Below are positions 1 through 9,346 of a stretch of 57,737 bases of DNA, in pieces. The translations under genes were made by a program, and so were the position numbers. The first letter of the stretch is position 1, and each line of letters starts with the position of its first letter. Source of the DNA: an uncultured bacterium (GTDB lineage: Bacteria > Bacteroidota > Bacteroidia > Bacteroidales > Muribaculaceae); contig CALZAF010000003.1 of NCBI GenBank assembly GCA_945612775.1, forward strand, positions 1-57,737. Reading direction: 5' to 3'. Under the pieces are notes generated by a model that saw only the letters and a list, made by a program, of their open reading frames with translations, had not been told where the DNA came from and ran no database searches.

Positions 1-841
1 TAGCCGAAGCAGCCATGCCTTGTGCACCCTTGGTGCCGCCCATATATTTATCGGTATAAGTGAGGATATCTTGCGAAGTAAGTGGCTGCTCGAGCACCGA
101 CATCTGATAGTCGTCGCAATCGCCTATTACCGAGCAGTTGATTTCCTGAAGGTCCTTTACCATATATTCTACCACGATTCGCGATGAATACTGTTCGGCT
201 GTATCAACCTTATCTATAAGTTCTTCGCGATTGTGAGCACAACCTATGCCCACCGATGAGCCCAAGTTGGCTGGCTTAACTATCACTGGATAGCCGAGCT
301 TGCTTTCCACTTGTGCCACCAATTCATCACGTTGGGCAAACCATTGCTTGTCGGTGAACCACACATAGTCAACCACAGGAATATTGCAAGCCTGAAGTAT
401 CATCTTCATGGTGATTTTATCCATGCCGTTGGCACTTGCAAGCACATCGCAGCCTGCATACGGTATGCCTATGGTCTGAAGCACGCCTTCAAAGATGCCA
501 TCTTCCACATTCGATCCATGAAGCACAGGTATCACCACATCGAGCTTTGTTACCACATCGCTGCCGAACATGGGTTTCTTACTCTTATAGAGGTTGTAAT
601 CGTCGTATATTGGACGCATATACACCTCTTGACACTTTGCCATAAGAGCATTCATGTCGCGATAGTTCTTTGTGTCGAACAGCAGGTCGCCGGTGTACCA
701 CTTGCCTTGCTTCGATATGTAGATAGGAGTTACATCATATTTGTCACGATTGATAGCTGCCATTGCTTGTGATGCCGAAATAACCGAAATCTCATGCTCG
801 GTGCTACGGCCGCCAAAAAACACGCCAATGTTTGTTTTCAT
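1..841 (-). CDS. ddl: D-alanine--D-alanine ligase family protein, 3' end cut by window
   Basis: ATP-grasp ligase that joins two D-alanines for the peptidoglycan stem peptide. The first 280 residues are visible; the C-terminal part lies beyond the window start. The start is ATG at 841. The N-terminus carries GGRSTEHEISV, the family signature, and later VLHGSNVEDG, VKPANLGSSVG and KYMGGTKGAQGM. The N-terminal domain is long, with a KWYTG segment, which resembles VanG-like and clostridial Ddl proteins. From memory, the usual Bacteroides Ddl begins with GGDTSEFHVS instead, so this may be a paralogue. It follows the membrane Mur ligase gene by 40 bases on the same strand, so the dipeptide maker and a dipeptide-adding ligase are co-transcribed. 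D-Ala-D-Ser or another depsipeptide specificity cannot be excluded because the C-terminal half is not fully visible. Confidence 0.9.
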   Translation of the reverse strand, partial: MKTNIGVFFGGRSTEHEISVISASQAMAAINRDKYDVTPIYISKQGKWYTGDLLFDTKNYRDMNALMAKCQEVYMRPIYDDYNLYKSKKPMFGSDVVTKLDVVIPVLHGSNVEDGIFEGVLQTIGIPYAGCDVLASANGMDKITMKMILQACNIPVVDYVWFTDKQWFAQRDELVAQVESKLGYPVIVKPANLGSSVGIGCAHNREELIDKVDTAEQYSSRIVVEYMVKDLQEINCSVIGDCDDYQMSVLEQPLTSQDILTYTDKYMGGTKGAQGMAASA

Positions 842-881
842 CTTATTCTTATGTTTTTATCTATGATTTTTTGGAGTTTTT

Positions 882-2465
882 TTACTTAAAAGTGTCGGGA
901 AGGTCGTTTTCATAAAGCACGGTATCGCCAGCCTTGGCAAACGATAGCATCATTTGCTGTGCCTCGGCAAAGCTGTCAGCCACCTTGATGTTCTGTTCTG
1001 CCATACCCTTGCTCTTGATTCCCTTCAATATAGCTTCGCGGTTATACTGTCCTACCACGATTGCCACATCGCAAGTCTCTGCTATGTGTTCGCCAAACTT
1101 CTCGTTGAAGTAGGCTTGCTTTTCGCCAAGTTCTATCATACCCGGAGTAATCACTATACGCTTGCCTGTGGTCATGCCGCCGAGCACATCGAGTGCCATG
1201 CGCGACCCATCGGGATTGCTATTGAATGCATCATCTATGATAGTGATGCCCGAAGCGGTGCGCTTCACATTCAATCGGTGTTCCACTTGCTCTATCTTGC
1301 TCACGGCATACTTAATCTTCTGTTCGGGCACGTCAAGTTTCATAGCCATTATCACGGCCGCCATCAGGTTGCTTATATTGCACTCGCCCACGAGTTTTGT
1401 GTTCAATTCTATGCTCTTGCCGCAGCCTTCTACGGTGAATGATGTGCCTTGCGCGCTATATTTGATGTTCTTTGCGCGATAGTCGCCCTTGTTTTCGTCG
1501 CCTACGCTATAACGCACACATTCCACATTGCTCACCTCGCGATTTGCCACGAAAGGGAAATCGTTGTTCACCACTGCAAAACCATCGGCTGGCAAGGCAT
1601 CTACGAGTTCGAACTTTGTGCGCTGCACGTTCTCGATGCTCTTAAACGATTCTAAGTGCTGAGCTCCCACTGCGGTAACAATACCCATCTGAGGATGCAC
1701 AATATCGCATATTTCCTTGATGTCGCCAATGTTTTTGGCTCCCATTTCCACGATGAAAAGGTCGTTATAGGGCTGCATCATCTCACGCACAGTTCTCACC
1801 ACACCCATAGGTGTGTTGAAGCTACCTGGAGTCATTAGCACTGAGTATTTCTCGCTCAAAATGCGATTCAGATAGTGTTTAGTGCTGGTTTTGCCGTAAC
1901 TTCCGGTAATTCCCACAATTTTCATGTCGGGCATCTGGGCAAGGCGTTGCTTTGCGTCGTTGATAAAGCCGTTATTTATGTGCTTTTCCACCGGCTTCAT
2001 AAGCCAATTCACCGCCATTGTAATAAACGCCGACACCGCCGTAGCAAGCGACATAACCCAAGCTGCCACATAAACGCTCTGCTTATACACTGCCACCGCT
2101 GCCGTAACGAGCAATATCAATGCCAATTCGGTGAAATATAGGCGCTGCACTCGCTTGGTGAAAACAAGCGGCTTCTTAAATTTCTTTTTCAACTCCGATA
2201 CTCCTGTCCACACAAGTATTGCCGACACGATAAGTATCACATAAAACGAATTTTCGCAAATCGATGTGGCGCCAAACACGGTTGCCAGCAACGCCATCAG
2301 GCGCTGCATCGAGGTGCTTTCGTTACTTTGCTTAAACCACTTAATGTATCGCTCGTTGCGATATGAGTTTTGCTGCATCATCTGCATATCGTGCTTCAGC
2401 ATCACTGCTAATGCGAACAGTGCCGACACGGCAAACACTACATTTACTATTTCTTCTATTTTCAT
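882..2465 (-). CDS. murF: Membrane-anchored MurF-like Mur ligase
   Basis: Mur ligase of 527 residues, by family the enzyme adding D-Ala-D-Ala to the UDP-MurNAc-tripeptide. The P-loop ITGSYGKTST lies at about 186-195, followed by the central and C-terminal Mur ligase domains (VEMGAKNIGDI, TAVGAQHLE, DDAFNSNPDGS) and an unusual ending ENDLPD. The oddity is the N-terminus: about 155 residues with four or five hydrophobic helices (about 5-24, 56-88, 109-156) occupy the place where canonical MurF has its UDP-MurNAc-binding domain. The enzyme is therefore predicted to sit in the inner membrane and may use a lipid-linked substrate. Its start overlaps the hydrolase stop by four bases (ATGA), and ddl follows. 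The Mur ligase fold is certain; the substrate is inferred. Confidence 0.85.
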   Translation of the reverse strand: MKIEEIVNVVFAVSALFALAVMLKHDMQMMQQNSYRNERYIKWFKQSNESTSMQRLMALLATVFGATSICENSFYVILIVSAILVWTGVSELKKKFKKPLVFTKRVQRLYFTELALILLVTAAVAVYKQSVYVAAWVMSLATAVSAFITMAVNWLMKPVEKHINNGFINDAKQRLAQMPDMKIVGITGSYGKTSTKHYLNRILSEKYSVLMTPGSFNTPMGVVRTVREMMQPYNDLFIVEMGAKNIGDIKEICDIVHPQMGIVTAVGAQHLESFKSIENVQRTKFELVDALPADGFAVVNNDFPFVANREVSNVECVRYSVGDENKGDYRAKNIKYSAQGTSFTVEGCGKSIELNTKLVGECNISNLMAAVIMAMKLDVPEQKIKYAVSKIEQVEHRLNVKRTASGITIIDDAFNSNPDGSRMALDVLGGMTTGKRIVITPGMIELGEKQAYFNEKFGEHIAETCDVAIVVGQYNREAILKGIKSKGMAEQNIKVADSFAEAQQMMLSFAKAGDTVLYENDLPDTFK

Positions 2466-3253
2466 CGCTTATTCTGTGACGATTGTTCTAATTCTTTTTT
2501 CAAAAAACTTCTCAACACTGCTTGATACTGATAGGCATTATCGAGAAAACTATAGTGTCCGGCATTAGGAAACGCCACAAGGCCTGCATCGGGAATGAGT
2601 TTTTCCATTATCTTGGCATCGCCAATGGGTGTGGCAGTGTCGTTTTCGCCCCAAACGAGCAATGTAGGGCATTTTATGCTGGGCATCACATGTTTTAAGT
2701 CCTCGTTAACCACCTTGCTGAGTATGGCTCGCATCTTAGGCGTAGAATTGCTGTAGTCGCTCGAACCTTTTTTTGCTCGAATCTTATTTAACACGGCTTC
2801 ACCCTTCTCTTTGCCATACACGGCAAGCACTATGTGCTTCATTGCCTTATAAGTATATACTTTGTAATAATACTTTAGACTTCGCTTGGGCTTTACACCG
2901 GCTGCATCAGTCAAGATCAGCTTATTCACTTCGTTACGCGAAGCATACAGGATTCCCACTCTGCCGCCAAACGAGTGACCAAGCATCACCGGACGCTCTA
3001 TACCCTCTATGCGAACAAATTCCTCTATCAGCTGTGTATATTCTTCCACACCCCACACGCCTTCAGGCTCGGTGCTATCGCCAAATCCTGGGAAATCCAC
3101 GTTATAGACCTTCATTGCGGGTGCCAATGTCTGTTCAATGCTCGCCAATGTGGTGTGATTGCAACCCCATCCGTGCATCAATATCACAGGATAGCCATCA
3201 CCCTCTACATTATAGCAAAAGTCAACGCCTTTTATGTTGATATGTTTTATCAT
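2462..3253 (-). CDS. Alpha/beta-fold hydrolase
   Basis: Soluble hydrolase of 263 residues with no signal peptide. The nucleophile elbow GHSFGG, the acid loop WGENDTATPI and the histidine in NAGHYSF give a full Ser-Asp-His triad, and HGWGCNH near residue 27 forms the oxyanion region. It is the first gene of the operon with the membrane Mur ligase and Ddl, overlapping the Mur ligase start by four bases, so a role in peptidoglycan-precursor or D-amino-acid ester metabolism is inferred from context. The family covers esterases, peptidases and dehalogenases, and I cannot name the substrate. Two TAATTTTG boxes on the minus strand (3324-3331 and 3336-3343) lie upstream as possible -7 elements, without convincing -33 partners. 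Confidence 0.82.
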   Translation of the reverse strand: MIKHINIKGVDFCYNVEGDGYPVILMHGWGCNHTTLASIEQTLAPAMKVYNVDFPGFGDSTEPEGVWGVEEYTQLIEEFVRIEGIERPVMLGHSFGGRVGILYASRNEVNKLILTDAAGVKPKRSLKYYYKVYTYKAMKHIVLAVYGKEKGEAVLNKIRAKKGSSDYSNSTPKMRAILSKVVNEDLKHVMPSIKCPTLLVWGENDTATPIGDAKIMEKLIPDAGLVAFPNAGHYSFLDNAYQYQAVLRSFLKKELEQSSQNKR

Positions 3254-3458
3254 CTCTATCTTATTAGTTATCAGATGTTTGCAGAATCACAACTTCTCTA
3301 CAACACATCTCAACTCTTCAATTCAAAATTAACTACAAAATTAACTAATTGTTGCCTATAATGAAAGCACAAATGACAAAAAAACTATCATTTTTCTACA
3401 TCTTACCTTCAGTGAATTGTGTGCAAAATCATTTATTTTGATTATTTTTGTATCATAT

Positions 3459-4427
3459 ATGGTACACGATACACAATTGGCATTAGTGGTGCCTTGCAAC
3501 AACGAGCAAGAAATGCTGCCAACCACCATAGAGCAGCTATCGGCAGTCCTATTGCGCCTCATCGATTCGGGCACAATAGGTGGCGGTAGCATTTTGTTTA
3601 TCGACGATGGCAGCACCGACAACACTTGGCGGATTATAGCGAGCCATGCCGCTGAGAGTGATATGATTAGCGGCATTAAATTATCGCACAATGTTGGGCA
3701 TCAGAATGCCCTTTGGGCAGGACTCGAGCAAGCTGTAGCCATGAAGTTCGATGCAGCTATTAGCATCGATGCCGATTTGCAGGACGATATATCGGTTATC
3801 GACGAGATGCTCGCCGCTTTCCACGAGGGCAACGACATAGTGTTTGGCGTTCGCGACAATCGCAATAGCGATTCTTTCATTAAGCACTTCACTGCACACT
3901 CTTTCTATAAGTTTATGGCTTCGATTGGCGGAGAAATCATATATAATCACGGAGACTTCCGACTTATGAGCCTTCGCGCAATGAAAGCCCTGATGCAGTT
4001 CCCCGAGCGAAACATGTTCGTTCGCGGAATGGTTAAAAGCATAGGTTTTCCCTACAAATGTGTGTATTACGCACGCAAAGAGCGCACCGCCGGCACATCG
4101 AAATACCCGCTTGCCAAGATGATAAATTTTGCCTTCGACGGCATAACATCGTTTTCGGTAAAGCCACTCCGTTTTATAACCATTATCGGACTGATTTTGA
4201 TAGTGATTTCCACTTTGCTCATTATCTACGGACTATATCGCTACATTACCAATTCTACCATCGAGGGATGGACATCGCTTATGGTTTCGCTATGGTTTAT
4301 CGGCGGCGCCATACTCACCTGCCTCGGCATCATCGGCGAATACATTGGCAGAATCTATAGCGAAGTTAAGCAGCGACCTCGCTACATCATCGAGGAGCAA
4401 ACTGGCAAGAACAAAGAATCCAAATAA
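3459..4427 (+). CDS. Glycosyltransferase family 2, polyprenyl-phosphate sugar transferase (GtrB/DPM1-like)
   Basis: Inner-membrane GT2 enzyme of 322 residues that would move a sugar from a nucleotide donor to undecaprenyl phosphate. The N-terminal GT-A domain shows VPCNNEQEMLP, the nucleotide-binding DDGSTDNTW and the metal-binding DADLQDD. Two long hydrophobic segments near residues 230-300 anchor the C-terminus, as in GtrB and ArnC. I chose ATG 3459, where the conserved domain begins. A TATTTTTG box at 3443-3450 ends nine bases before the ATG, so the transcript could be nearly leaderless, although the possible -33 TTG at 3417-3419 is 23 bases away. The gene is a monocistron closed by a terminator at 4431. 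Confidence 0.88.
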   Translation: MVHDTQLALVVPCNNEQEMLPTTIEQLSAVLLRLIDSGTIGGGSILFIDDGSTDNTWRIIASHAAESDMISGIKLSHNVGHQNALWAGLEQAVAMKFDAAISIDADLQDDISVIDEMLAAFHEGNDIVFGVRDNRNSDSFIKHFTAHSFYKFMASIGGEIIYNHGDFRLMSLRAMKALMQFPERNMFVRGMVKSIGFPYKCVYYARKERTAGTSKYPLAKMINFAFDGITSFSVKPLRFITIIGLILIVISTLLIIYGLYRYITNSTIEGWTSLMVSLWFIGGAILTCLGIIGEYIGRIYSEVKQRPRYIIEEQTGKNKESK

Positions 4428-4430
4428 GCT

Positions 4431-4467
4431 AAACAGCCGCCTGACAAAAGAATCAAGCGGCTGTTTT
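4431..4467 (+). terminator. Rho-independent terminator of the GT2 gene
   Basis: A perfect 10-base inverted repeat, AAACAGCCGC (4431-4440) and GCGGCTGTTT (4457-4466), is followed by T residues on the plus strand. It starts three bases after the glycosyltransferase stop and sits between convergent genes. Confidence 0.85.
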
Positions 4468-4487
4468 TATGCTGGATTAGCTCAATT

Positions 4488-5726
4488 TCATCGCACTTCC
4501 TCGCCTCTGAGGAACACTTTTTGAATAATAGGCGTAGTATAGGCGTATGGAATGAAATTGATTGACGGAATTGGTTCGGTAATAAAGAAATTTGCCACTT
4601 TGCCAACCTCTATCGAGCCGTAGTCTTCACTCAAACCCATAGCGTAAGCTGAATTAATGGTGGCGGCATTGATGGCCTCTTCGGGCAGCAAACGCATCTT
4701 GATGCAGGCAAGCGATACCACAAATTTCATGTCGCCCGACGGTGTGGATCCGGGATTATAGTCGCTTGCCACAGCCACCCCAAGGCCTGCATCGATAATC
4801 TTTCGTGCCGGAGCAAACGGCATGTTCAGGAAAAACGATGTTCCCGGCAATGCTGTAGGCATGGTTTCGCTTCCGCGAAGCACTTCTATCTGGTGCTCGG
4901 TCATGCGTTCAAGGTGGTCAACCGAGAGAGCATTATGAGCCACTCCCACCTCCACTCCGCCCGACGAAGCGAGTTCATCGGCATGGATTTTAGGCCTCAT
5001 TCCCCACTTGGCACCAGCCTCTAATATGCGGGCTGTTTCCTCGGGCGTGAAGAAGCCAGTATCGCAGAACACATCGATGTATTCAGCCAATTTTTGCTTC
5101 CCCACTTCGGGTATCATCTCATTGATAATCAGATTCACATACTCCGGCTGTGTATATTGGCGGCCTACAGCATGTGCTCCAAGAAAAGTGGCAACTATCT
5201 TTACCGGCAATGTCTCTTTCATGCGTTTTATCACACGAAGCATCTTGAGCTCATCGGCGGTATTGAGTCCGTAACCGCTTTTAATCTCGATGCAACCTGT
5301 GCCTTTAAGAATCATCTCGCGGGCTCGCTTCACTGCTTGTTCGTAGAGCTGCTCCTCGCTGAGCGTATGGAGCAAATCGGCTGAATTGAGAATACCACCG
5401 CCTCGCTTGGCAATATCTTCATAACTCATACCGCGGATTTTGTCCACAAATTCGCCTTCACGACTTCCGGCATACACGATGTGGGTGTGCGGGTCGCACC
5501 ACGATGGCAGCACAGTGCCGCCACATGCATCCACCACTCTATCGGCGTGGATTTCAGCCTCTTGCAGTGCCTTCATCTCGCCGAACGAAGCTATTCGCTC
5601 TCCATCAACGAGCAGCCAAGCATCATCAATCTGCCCAAGGTGTGCCATTTCTGCACCTTGCAGTCGTAGTTTTCGCTCGGTGCTTATGCCCGCAAGGGTC
5701 TTGATATTCTTTATAAGGGTTCGCAT
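4488..5726 (-). CDS. hutI: Imidazolonepropionase
   Basis: Third enzyme of histidine degradation, hydrolysing 4-imidazolone-5-propionate to N-formimino-L-glutamate in the cytoplasm. At 412 residues it has the usual length. The amidohydrolase metal motif appears as DPHTHIVYAG, followed by GSREGEF, the substrate-binding GTGCIEIKSGYGL, FLGAHAV, KIHADELA and SDYNPGS. ATG 5726 lies 15 bases after the hutH stop, so it is the last gene of the ftcD-hutU-hutH-hutI operon. All expected residues are present. Confidence 0.97.
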   Translation of the reverse strand: MRTLIKNIKTLAGISTERKLRLQGAEMAHLGQIDDAWLLVDGERIASFGEMKALQEAEIHADRVVDACGGTVLPSWCDPHTHIVYAGSREGEFVDKIRGMSYEDIAKRGGGILNSADLLHTLSEEQLYEQAVKRAREMILKGTGCIEIKSGYGLNTADELKMLRVIKRMKETLPVKIVATFLGAHAVGRQYTQPEYVNLIINEMIPEVGKQKLAEYIDVFCDTGFFTPEETARILEAGAKWGMRPKIHADELASSGGVEVGVAHNALSVDHLERMTEHQIEVLRGSETMPTALPGTSFFLNMPFAPARKIIDAGLGVAVASDYNPGSTPSGDMKFVVSLACIKMRLLPEEAINAATINSAYAMGLSEDYGSIEVGKVANFFITEPIPSINFIPYAYTTPIIQKVFLRGEEVR

Positions 5727-5741
5727 GAAATTATTGCTATT

Positions 5742-7220
5742 TTATTTTCTGATGAAATCGATAGATTTCTGAATGTATGGATACATTACCTCATCGTTGA
5801 TGATAAACGGCACCACTTTGCGGTAAGCATCGAAAATTTGTTGGATTACAGGCGATGACTTGAGCGGACGGCGGAATTCAAGCGCTTGCGCAGCATTGAA
5901 TAATTCTATTGCGAGCACTCTTTCGGTGTTGAGAACCACTTTATAGAGTTTGATGGCAGCATTTGCACCCATACTCACGTGGTCTTCCTGACCTTGGCAC
6001 GATGGGATGCTATCAACCGATGCTGGTGAGCAAAGATTCTTGTTAAGGCTTACCACCGATGCTGCAGTGTATTGCGTAATCATAAATCCGCTATTCACGC
6101 CTGGATTTGCCACAAGGAAACTTGGCAATCCGCGAGTACCCGACACGAGTTTATAGATACGGCGTTCCGAGATATTGGCAAGTTCGCTCATTGCTATAGC
6201 AAGGAAGTCCATAGGCAAAGCTATCGGTTCGCCGTGGAAGTTTCCTGCCGAAATGATGATGTCATCATCAGGGCAAACGGTTGGGTTATCGGTTGCCGAA
6301 TTGATTTCTGTGTCGATTACCGACTCTACATATCTCATAGTATCCTTTACAGTGCCATGCACTTGCGGAACGCAGCGGAACGAATATGGGTCTTGAACGT
6401 AAGATTTTGGCTTTTCGAGAATTTCGCTGCCTTCAAGCAAGTGGCGCATGCGTTCGGCTGTTTCTATCTGACCTTTGTGCGGACGCACTTGGTGAACAGC
6501 ATCGGTAAATGGTTCAACAAGACCATTATAGGCGTCAAGCGACATTGCAGCTATCTTATCAGCCCAGTCGTTAAGTCGATGGCTCTGAATCAATGCCCAT
6601 ACGGCAAAAGAGCTCATATTTTGCGTGCCGTTGAGCAACGCAAGACCTTCTTTCGAAGCAAGTTCTATAGGTTCCCAGCCCATGGTTTGCAGCATCTCTT
6701 TGCCACTCATCACTTTGCCCTGATACTCCACTTCGCCGAGTCCAATCAGTGGCAAAGAAAGGTGTGCAAGTGGCACGAGGTCGCCCGATGCGCCAAGCGA
6801 ACCTTGCTGATATACTATCGGATAGATGTCATTATTAAAGAAATCTACAAGTCGTTCCACAGTATCGAGTTTGCAGCCCGAATAGCCGTAGCTCAGGGAT
6901 TGAATCTTGAGCAGAAGCATGATTTTCACTATTTCGTTGGGCACACGATCGCCTGTGCCGCAAGCGTGCGACATCATCAGGTTGATTTGCAACTGCGCCA
7001 AATGGTCGCTACCTATCGATACGTTGCAAAGCGAGCCGAAACCGGTGGTTACGCCATACACTGGTTTTGTGTTGGTGGCAATTTTCTTATCGAGGTATTC
7101 ACGGCAATGCACTATGCGCTGGCGAGCGTCGTCGCTGAGCTCTAATTTATAGCCTTTGGTGATTATTTCTTCGATGCGTTGAATGGTTAGATGCTCGGCA
7201 GAAATGAGGTGTTTGTTCAT
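5742..7220 (-). CDS. hutH: Histidine ammonia-lyase
   Basis: Cytoplasmic enzyme that deaminates L-histidine to urocanate, the first step of the pathway. The Ala-Ser-Gly triad that cyclises to the MIO cofactor is at residues 144-146 (GSLGASGDL), close to its position in Pseudomonas HutH. YGVTTGFG and FHGEPIALPMD are also present. I take ATG 7220, giving 492 residues. The frame stays open to 7286, but the extra residues resemble nothing and an A-rich ribosome-binding region precedes 7220. It lies between hutU and hutI on the same strand. Confidence 0.97.
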   Translation of the reverse strand: MNKHLISAEHLTIQRIEEIITKGYKLELSDDARQRIVHCREYLDKKIATNTKPVYGVTTGFGSLCNVSIGSDHLAQLQINLMMSHACGTGDRVPNEIVKIMLLLKIQSLSYGYSGCKLDTVERLVDFFNNDIYPIVYQQGSLGASGDLVPLAHLSLPLIGLGEVEYQGKVMSGKEMLQTMGWEPIELASKEGLALLNGTQNMSSFAVWALIQSHRLNDWADKIAAMSLDAYNGLVEPFTDAVHQVRPHKGQIETAERMRHLLEGSEILEKPKSYVQDPYSFRCVPQVHGTVKDTMRYVESVIDTEINSATDNPTVCPDDDIIISAGNFHGEPIALPMDFLAIAMSELANISERRIYKLVSGTRGLPSFLVANPGVNSGFMITQYTAASVVSLNKNLCSPASVDSIPSCQGQEDHVSMGANAAIKLYKVVLNTERVLAIELFNAAQALEFRRPLKSSPVIQQIFDAYRKVVPFIINDEVMYPYIQKSIDFIRK

Positions 7221-7300
7221 TATTAATTCTTCGTTTTTAGGATTATTACTGTCGATGAGAACCCGCCTCAGCAGGCAGGTTCTCACGAATATTGGTTACT

Positions 7301-9316
7301 TTAGAAAGCGTTATCTATAATGCTATCGTCAACGAGATTTGGCAATGTAACATTAAGTCCCGGTGTGCGCTGCATCTCGCGCTCGATGCTTCGAATCGAA
7401 CCTTCGTTACGAGCCCAGCTGCGACGGGCTATGCCGTTGTTCACGTCCCAAAACAGCATTTCGCTGATGTGGCGTGCGCTGTCCTCTCCGCCGTCGATTA
7501 CCATGCCGAAACCGCCATTTATCACTTCGCCCCAGCCTACGCCGCCGCCATTGTGCAGCGATACCCATGTAGCGCCGCGGAACGAGTCGCCTATCACATT
7601 CTGCACAGCCATATCGGCACAGAATTGCGAACCGTCGTAGATATTGCTCGTCTCACGGAATGGAGAGTCGGTGCCCGACACATCGTGATGATCGCGACCG
7701 AGCACTATTGGGCGACTAATCTCACCTTTCTTGATTGCCTCATTGAACGCAAGAGCTATCTTAGCGCGACCTTCGGCATCGGCATAGAGAATTCGAGCCT
7801 GCGAGCCCACAACCAAGTGATTTGGACCAGCCTCCTTAATCCAATGGATATTGTCTTCCATCTGCCCCTTGATTTCCTCGGGTGCTGTGCGCTTAATCTC
7901 TTCCATCACTTCGGCGGCTATGCGGTCGGTTGTTGCCAAATCTTCGGGATTGCCCGATGTGCATACCCAACGGAATGGACCGAATCCATAGTCGAAGAAC
8001 ATAGGACCCATAATATCTTGCACATACGATGGATAGCGGAATTTACCGTTTTCAGCCATAATGTCGGCACCAGCGCGTTGCGATTGCAGCAGGAATGCGT
8101 TGCCATAGTCGAAGAAATACATGCCTGCATCGGTGAGTCGGTTGATAGCAGCCACTTGGCGGCGCAACGACTCTTGCACTCGTTCACGGAATAGTTCTGG
8201 CTGCTCGGCCATCATCTTTTTCGATTCCTCGAGGGTCATGCCCACTGGATAATATCCGCCTGCCCATGGATTGTGGAGCGATGTTTGGTCGCTGCCGAGA
8301 TCCACCTTTATGCCTTCGTCGGCAAGGCGTTCCCAGAGATCTACCACATTGCCAACGTATGCCATCGACACGGTTTTGCGCTCTGCCACAGCCTTGCGGA
8401 CGGCAGGAATCAATTCGTCGAGATTGTCATGCAACTCATCTACCCAACCTTGGTCGTAGCGCTTCTGCGCTGCCTTTGGGTTAATCTCTGCCACAACGCT
8501 CACCACTCCTGCTATATTGCCGGCTTTAGGCTGTGCTCCCGACATGCCTCCAAGACCCGACGACACGAACAACATGCCATGAATATCGGTGCGACCGGGC
8601 TCATCTTTCATCTTCTTGCGGGCTGCATTTAGCACTGTGATGGTTGTGCCATGCACGATACCTTGCGGACCGATATACATATACGATCCGGCAGTCATCT
8701 GTCCATACTGGCTCACTCCAAGCGCATTAAGGCGTTCCCAATCATCTGGTTTCGAATAGTTTGGAATCACCATACCATTTGTTACAACCACTCTCGGAGC
8801 ATTTTTGTGCGACGGGAATAGTCCAAGCGGGTGACCCGAATACATCACAAGAGTCTGCTCGTCGGTCATCTCGCTCAGGTACTTCATCACAAGGCGATAT
8901 TGTGCCCAATTTTGGAAAATTGCGCCGTTGCCGCCGTAAATAATAAGTTCATGAGGATGCTGAGCCACTGCTGGGTCGAGGTTGTTCTGAATCATCAGCA
9001 TTATGGCTGCAGCCTGCTTCGACTTATGTGGATACTCGTCGATAGGACGAGCATAGATATCGTAACTTGGGCGGAAGCGATACATATAAATGCGGCCATA
9101 ATCGTGAAGCTCCTTTGCAAACTCAGGAGCAAGTTCCTTGTGAAATTTAGCCGGGAAATATCTCAACGCATTGCGTAGAGCCAATTTTTTCTCATCTTCG
9201 GAGAGTATTTCCTTGCGGCGTGGCGCATGGTTTATCTCTTTATCGTAGGGCTTTGGTTCGGGCAGAACGTCAGGTATGCCTGCGCGAATCTCGGCTGCGA
9301 ATTGTTCATTAGTCAT
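7301..9316 (-). CDS. hutU: Urocanate hydratase
   Basis: Adds water to urocanate to give imidazolonepropionate, using a tightly bound NAD+. At 671 residues it is the long form I associate with Bacteroidetes; the Pseudomonas enzyme has about 560. Recognisable blocks are YGGNGAIFQNW, YSGHPLGLFPS, TAGSYMYIGPQGIVHGT, SSGLGGMSGAQPKA and, near the C-terminus, LHNGGGVGWGEVINGGFGM. It follows ftcD by 30 bases. About 80 bases separate its stop from hutH ATG 7220, with no clear terminator between, so it is read as part of the same transcript. Confidence 0.97.
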   Translation of the reverse strand: MTNEQFAAEIRAGIPDVLPEPKPYDKEINHAPRRKEILSEDEKKLALRNALRYFPAKFHKELAPEFAKELHDYGRIYMYRFRPSYDIYARPIDEYPHKSKQAAAIMLMIQNNLDPAVAQHPHELIIYGGNGAIFQNWAQYRLVMKYLSEMTDEQTLVMYSGHPLGLFPSHKNAPRVVVTNGMVIPNYSKPDDWERLNALGVSQYGQMTAGSYMYIGPQGIVHGTTITVLNAARKKMKDEPGRTDIHGMLFVSSGLGGMSGAQPKAGNIAGVVSVVAEINPKAAQKRYDQGWVDELHDNLDELIPAVRKAVAERKTVSMAYVGNVVDLWERLADEGIKVDLGSDQTSLHNPWAGGYYPVGMTLEESKKMMAEQPELFRERVQESLRRQVAAINRLTDAGMYFFDYGNAFLLQSQRAGADIMAENGKFRYPSYVQDIMGPMFFDYGFGPFRWVCTSGNPEDLATTDRIAAEVMEEIKRTAPEEIKGQMEDNIHWIKEAGPNHLVVGSQARILYADAEGRAKIALAFNEAIKKGEISRPIVLGRDHHDVSGTDSPFRETSNIYDGSQFCADMAVQNVIGDSFRGATWVSLHNGGGVGWGEVINGGFGMVIDGGEDSARHISEMLFWDVNNGIARRSWARNEGSIRSIEREMQRTPGLNVTLPNLVDDSIIDNAF

Positions 9317-9346
9317 ATTTCAGTAGTTATTTTTGGTTGATGGTTA

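Noticed and set aside
6072..7145. A 357-codon open frame opposite hutH
   Set aside because: It is antisense to a clear histidine ammonia-lyase, shows no recognisable domain, and mirrors the codon pattern of the true gene. The same applies to the long frames opposite hutU, ftcD, wcaJ and trkH.
7221..7286. Extended N-terminus of HutH
   Set aside because: The extra 22 residues have no match to the family and the family start aligns with ATG 7220.
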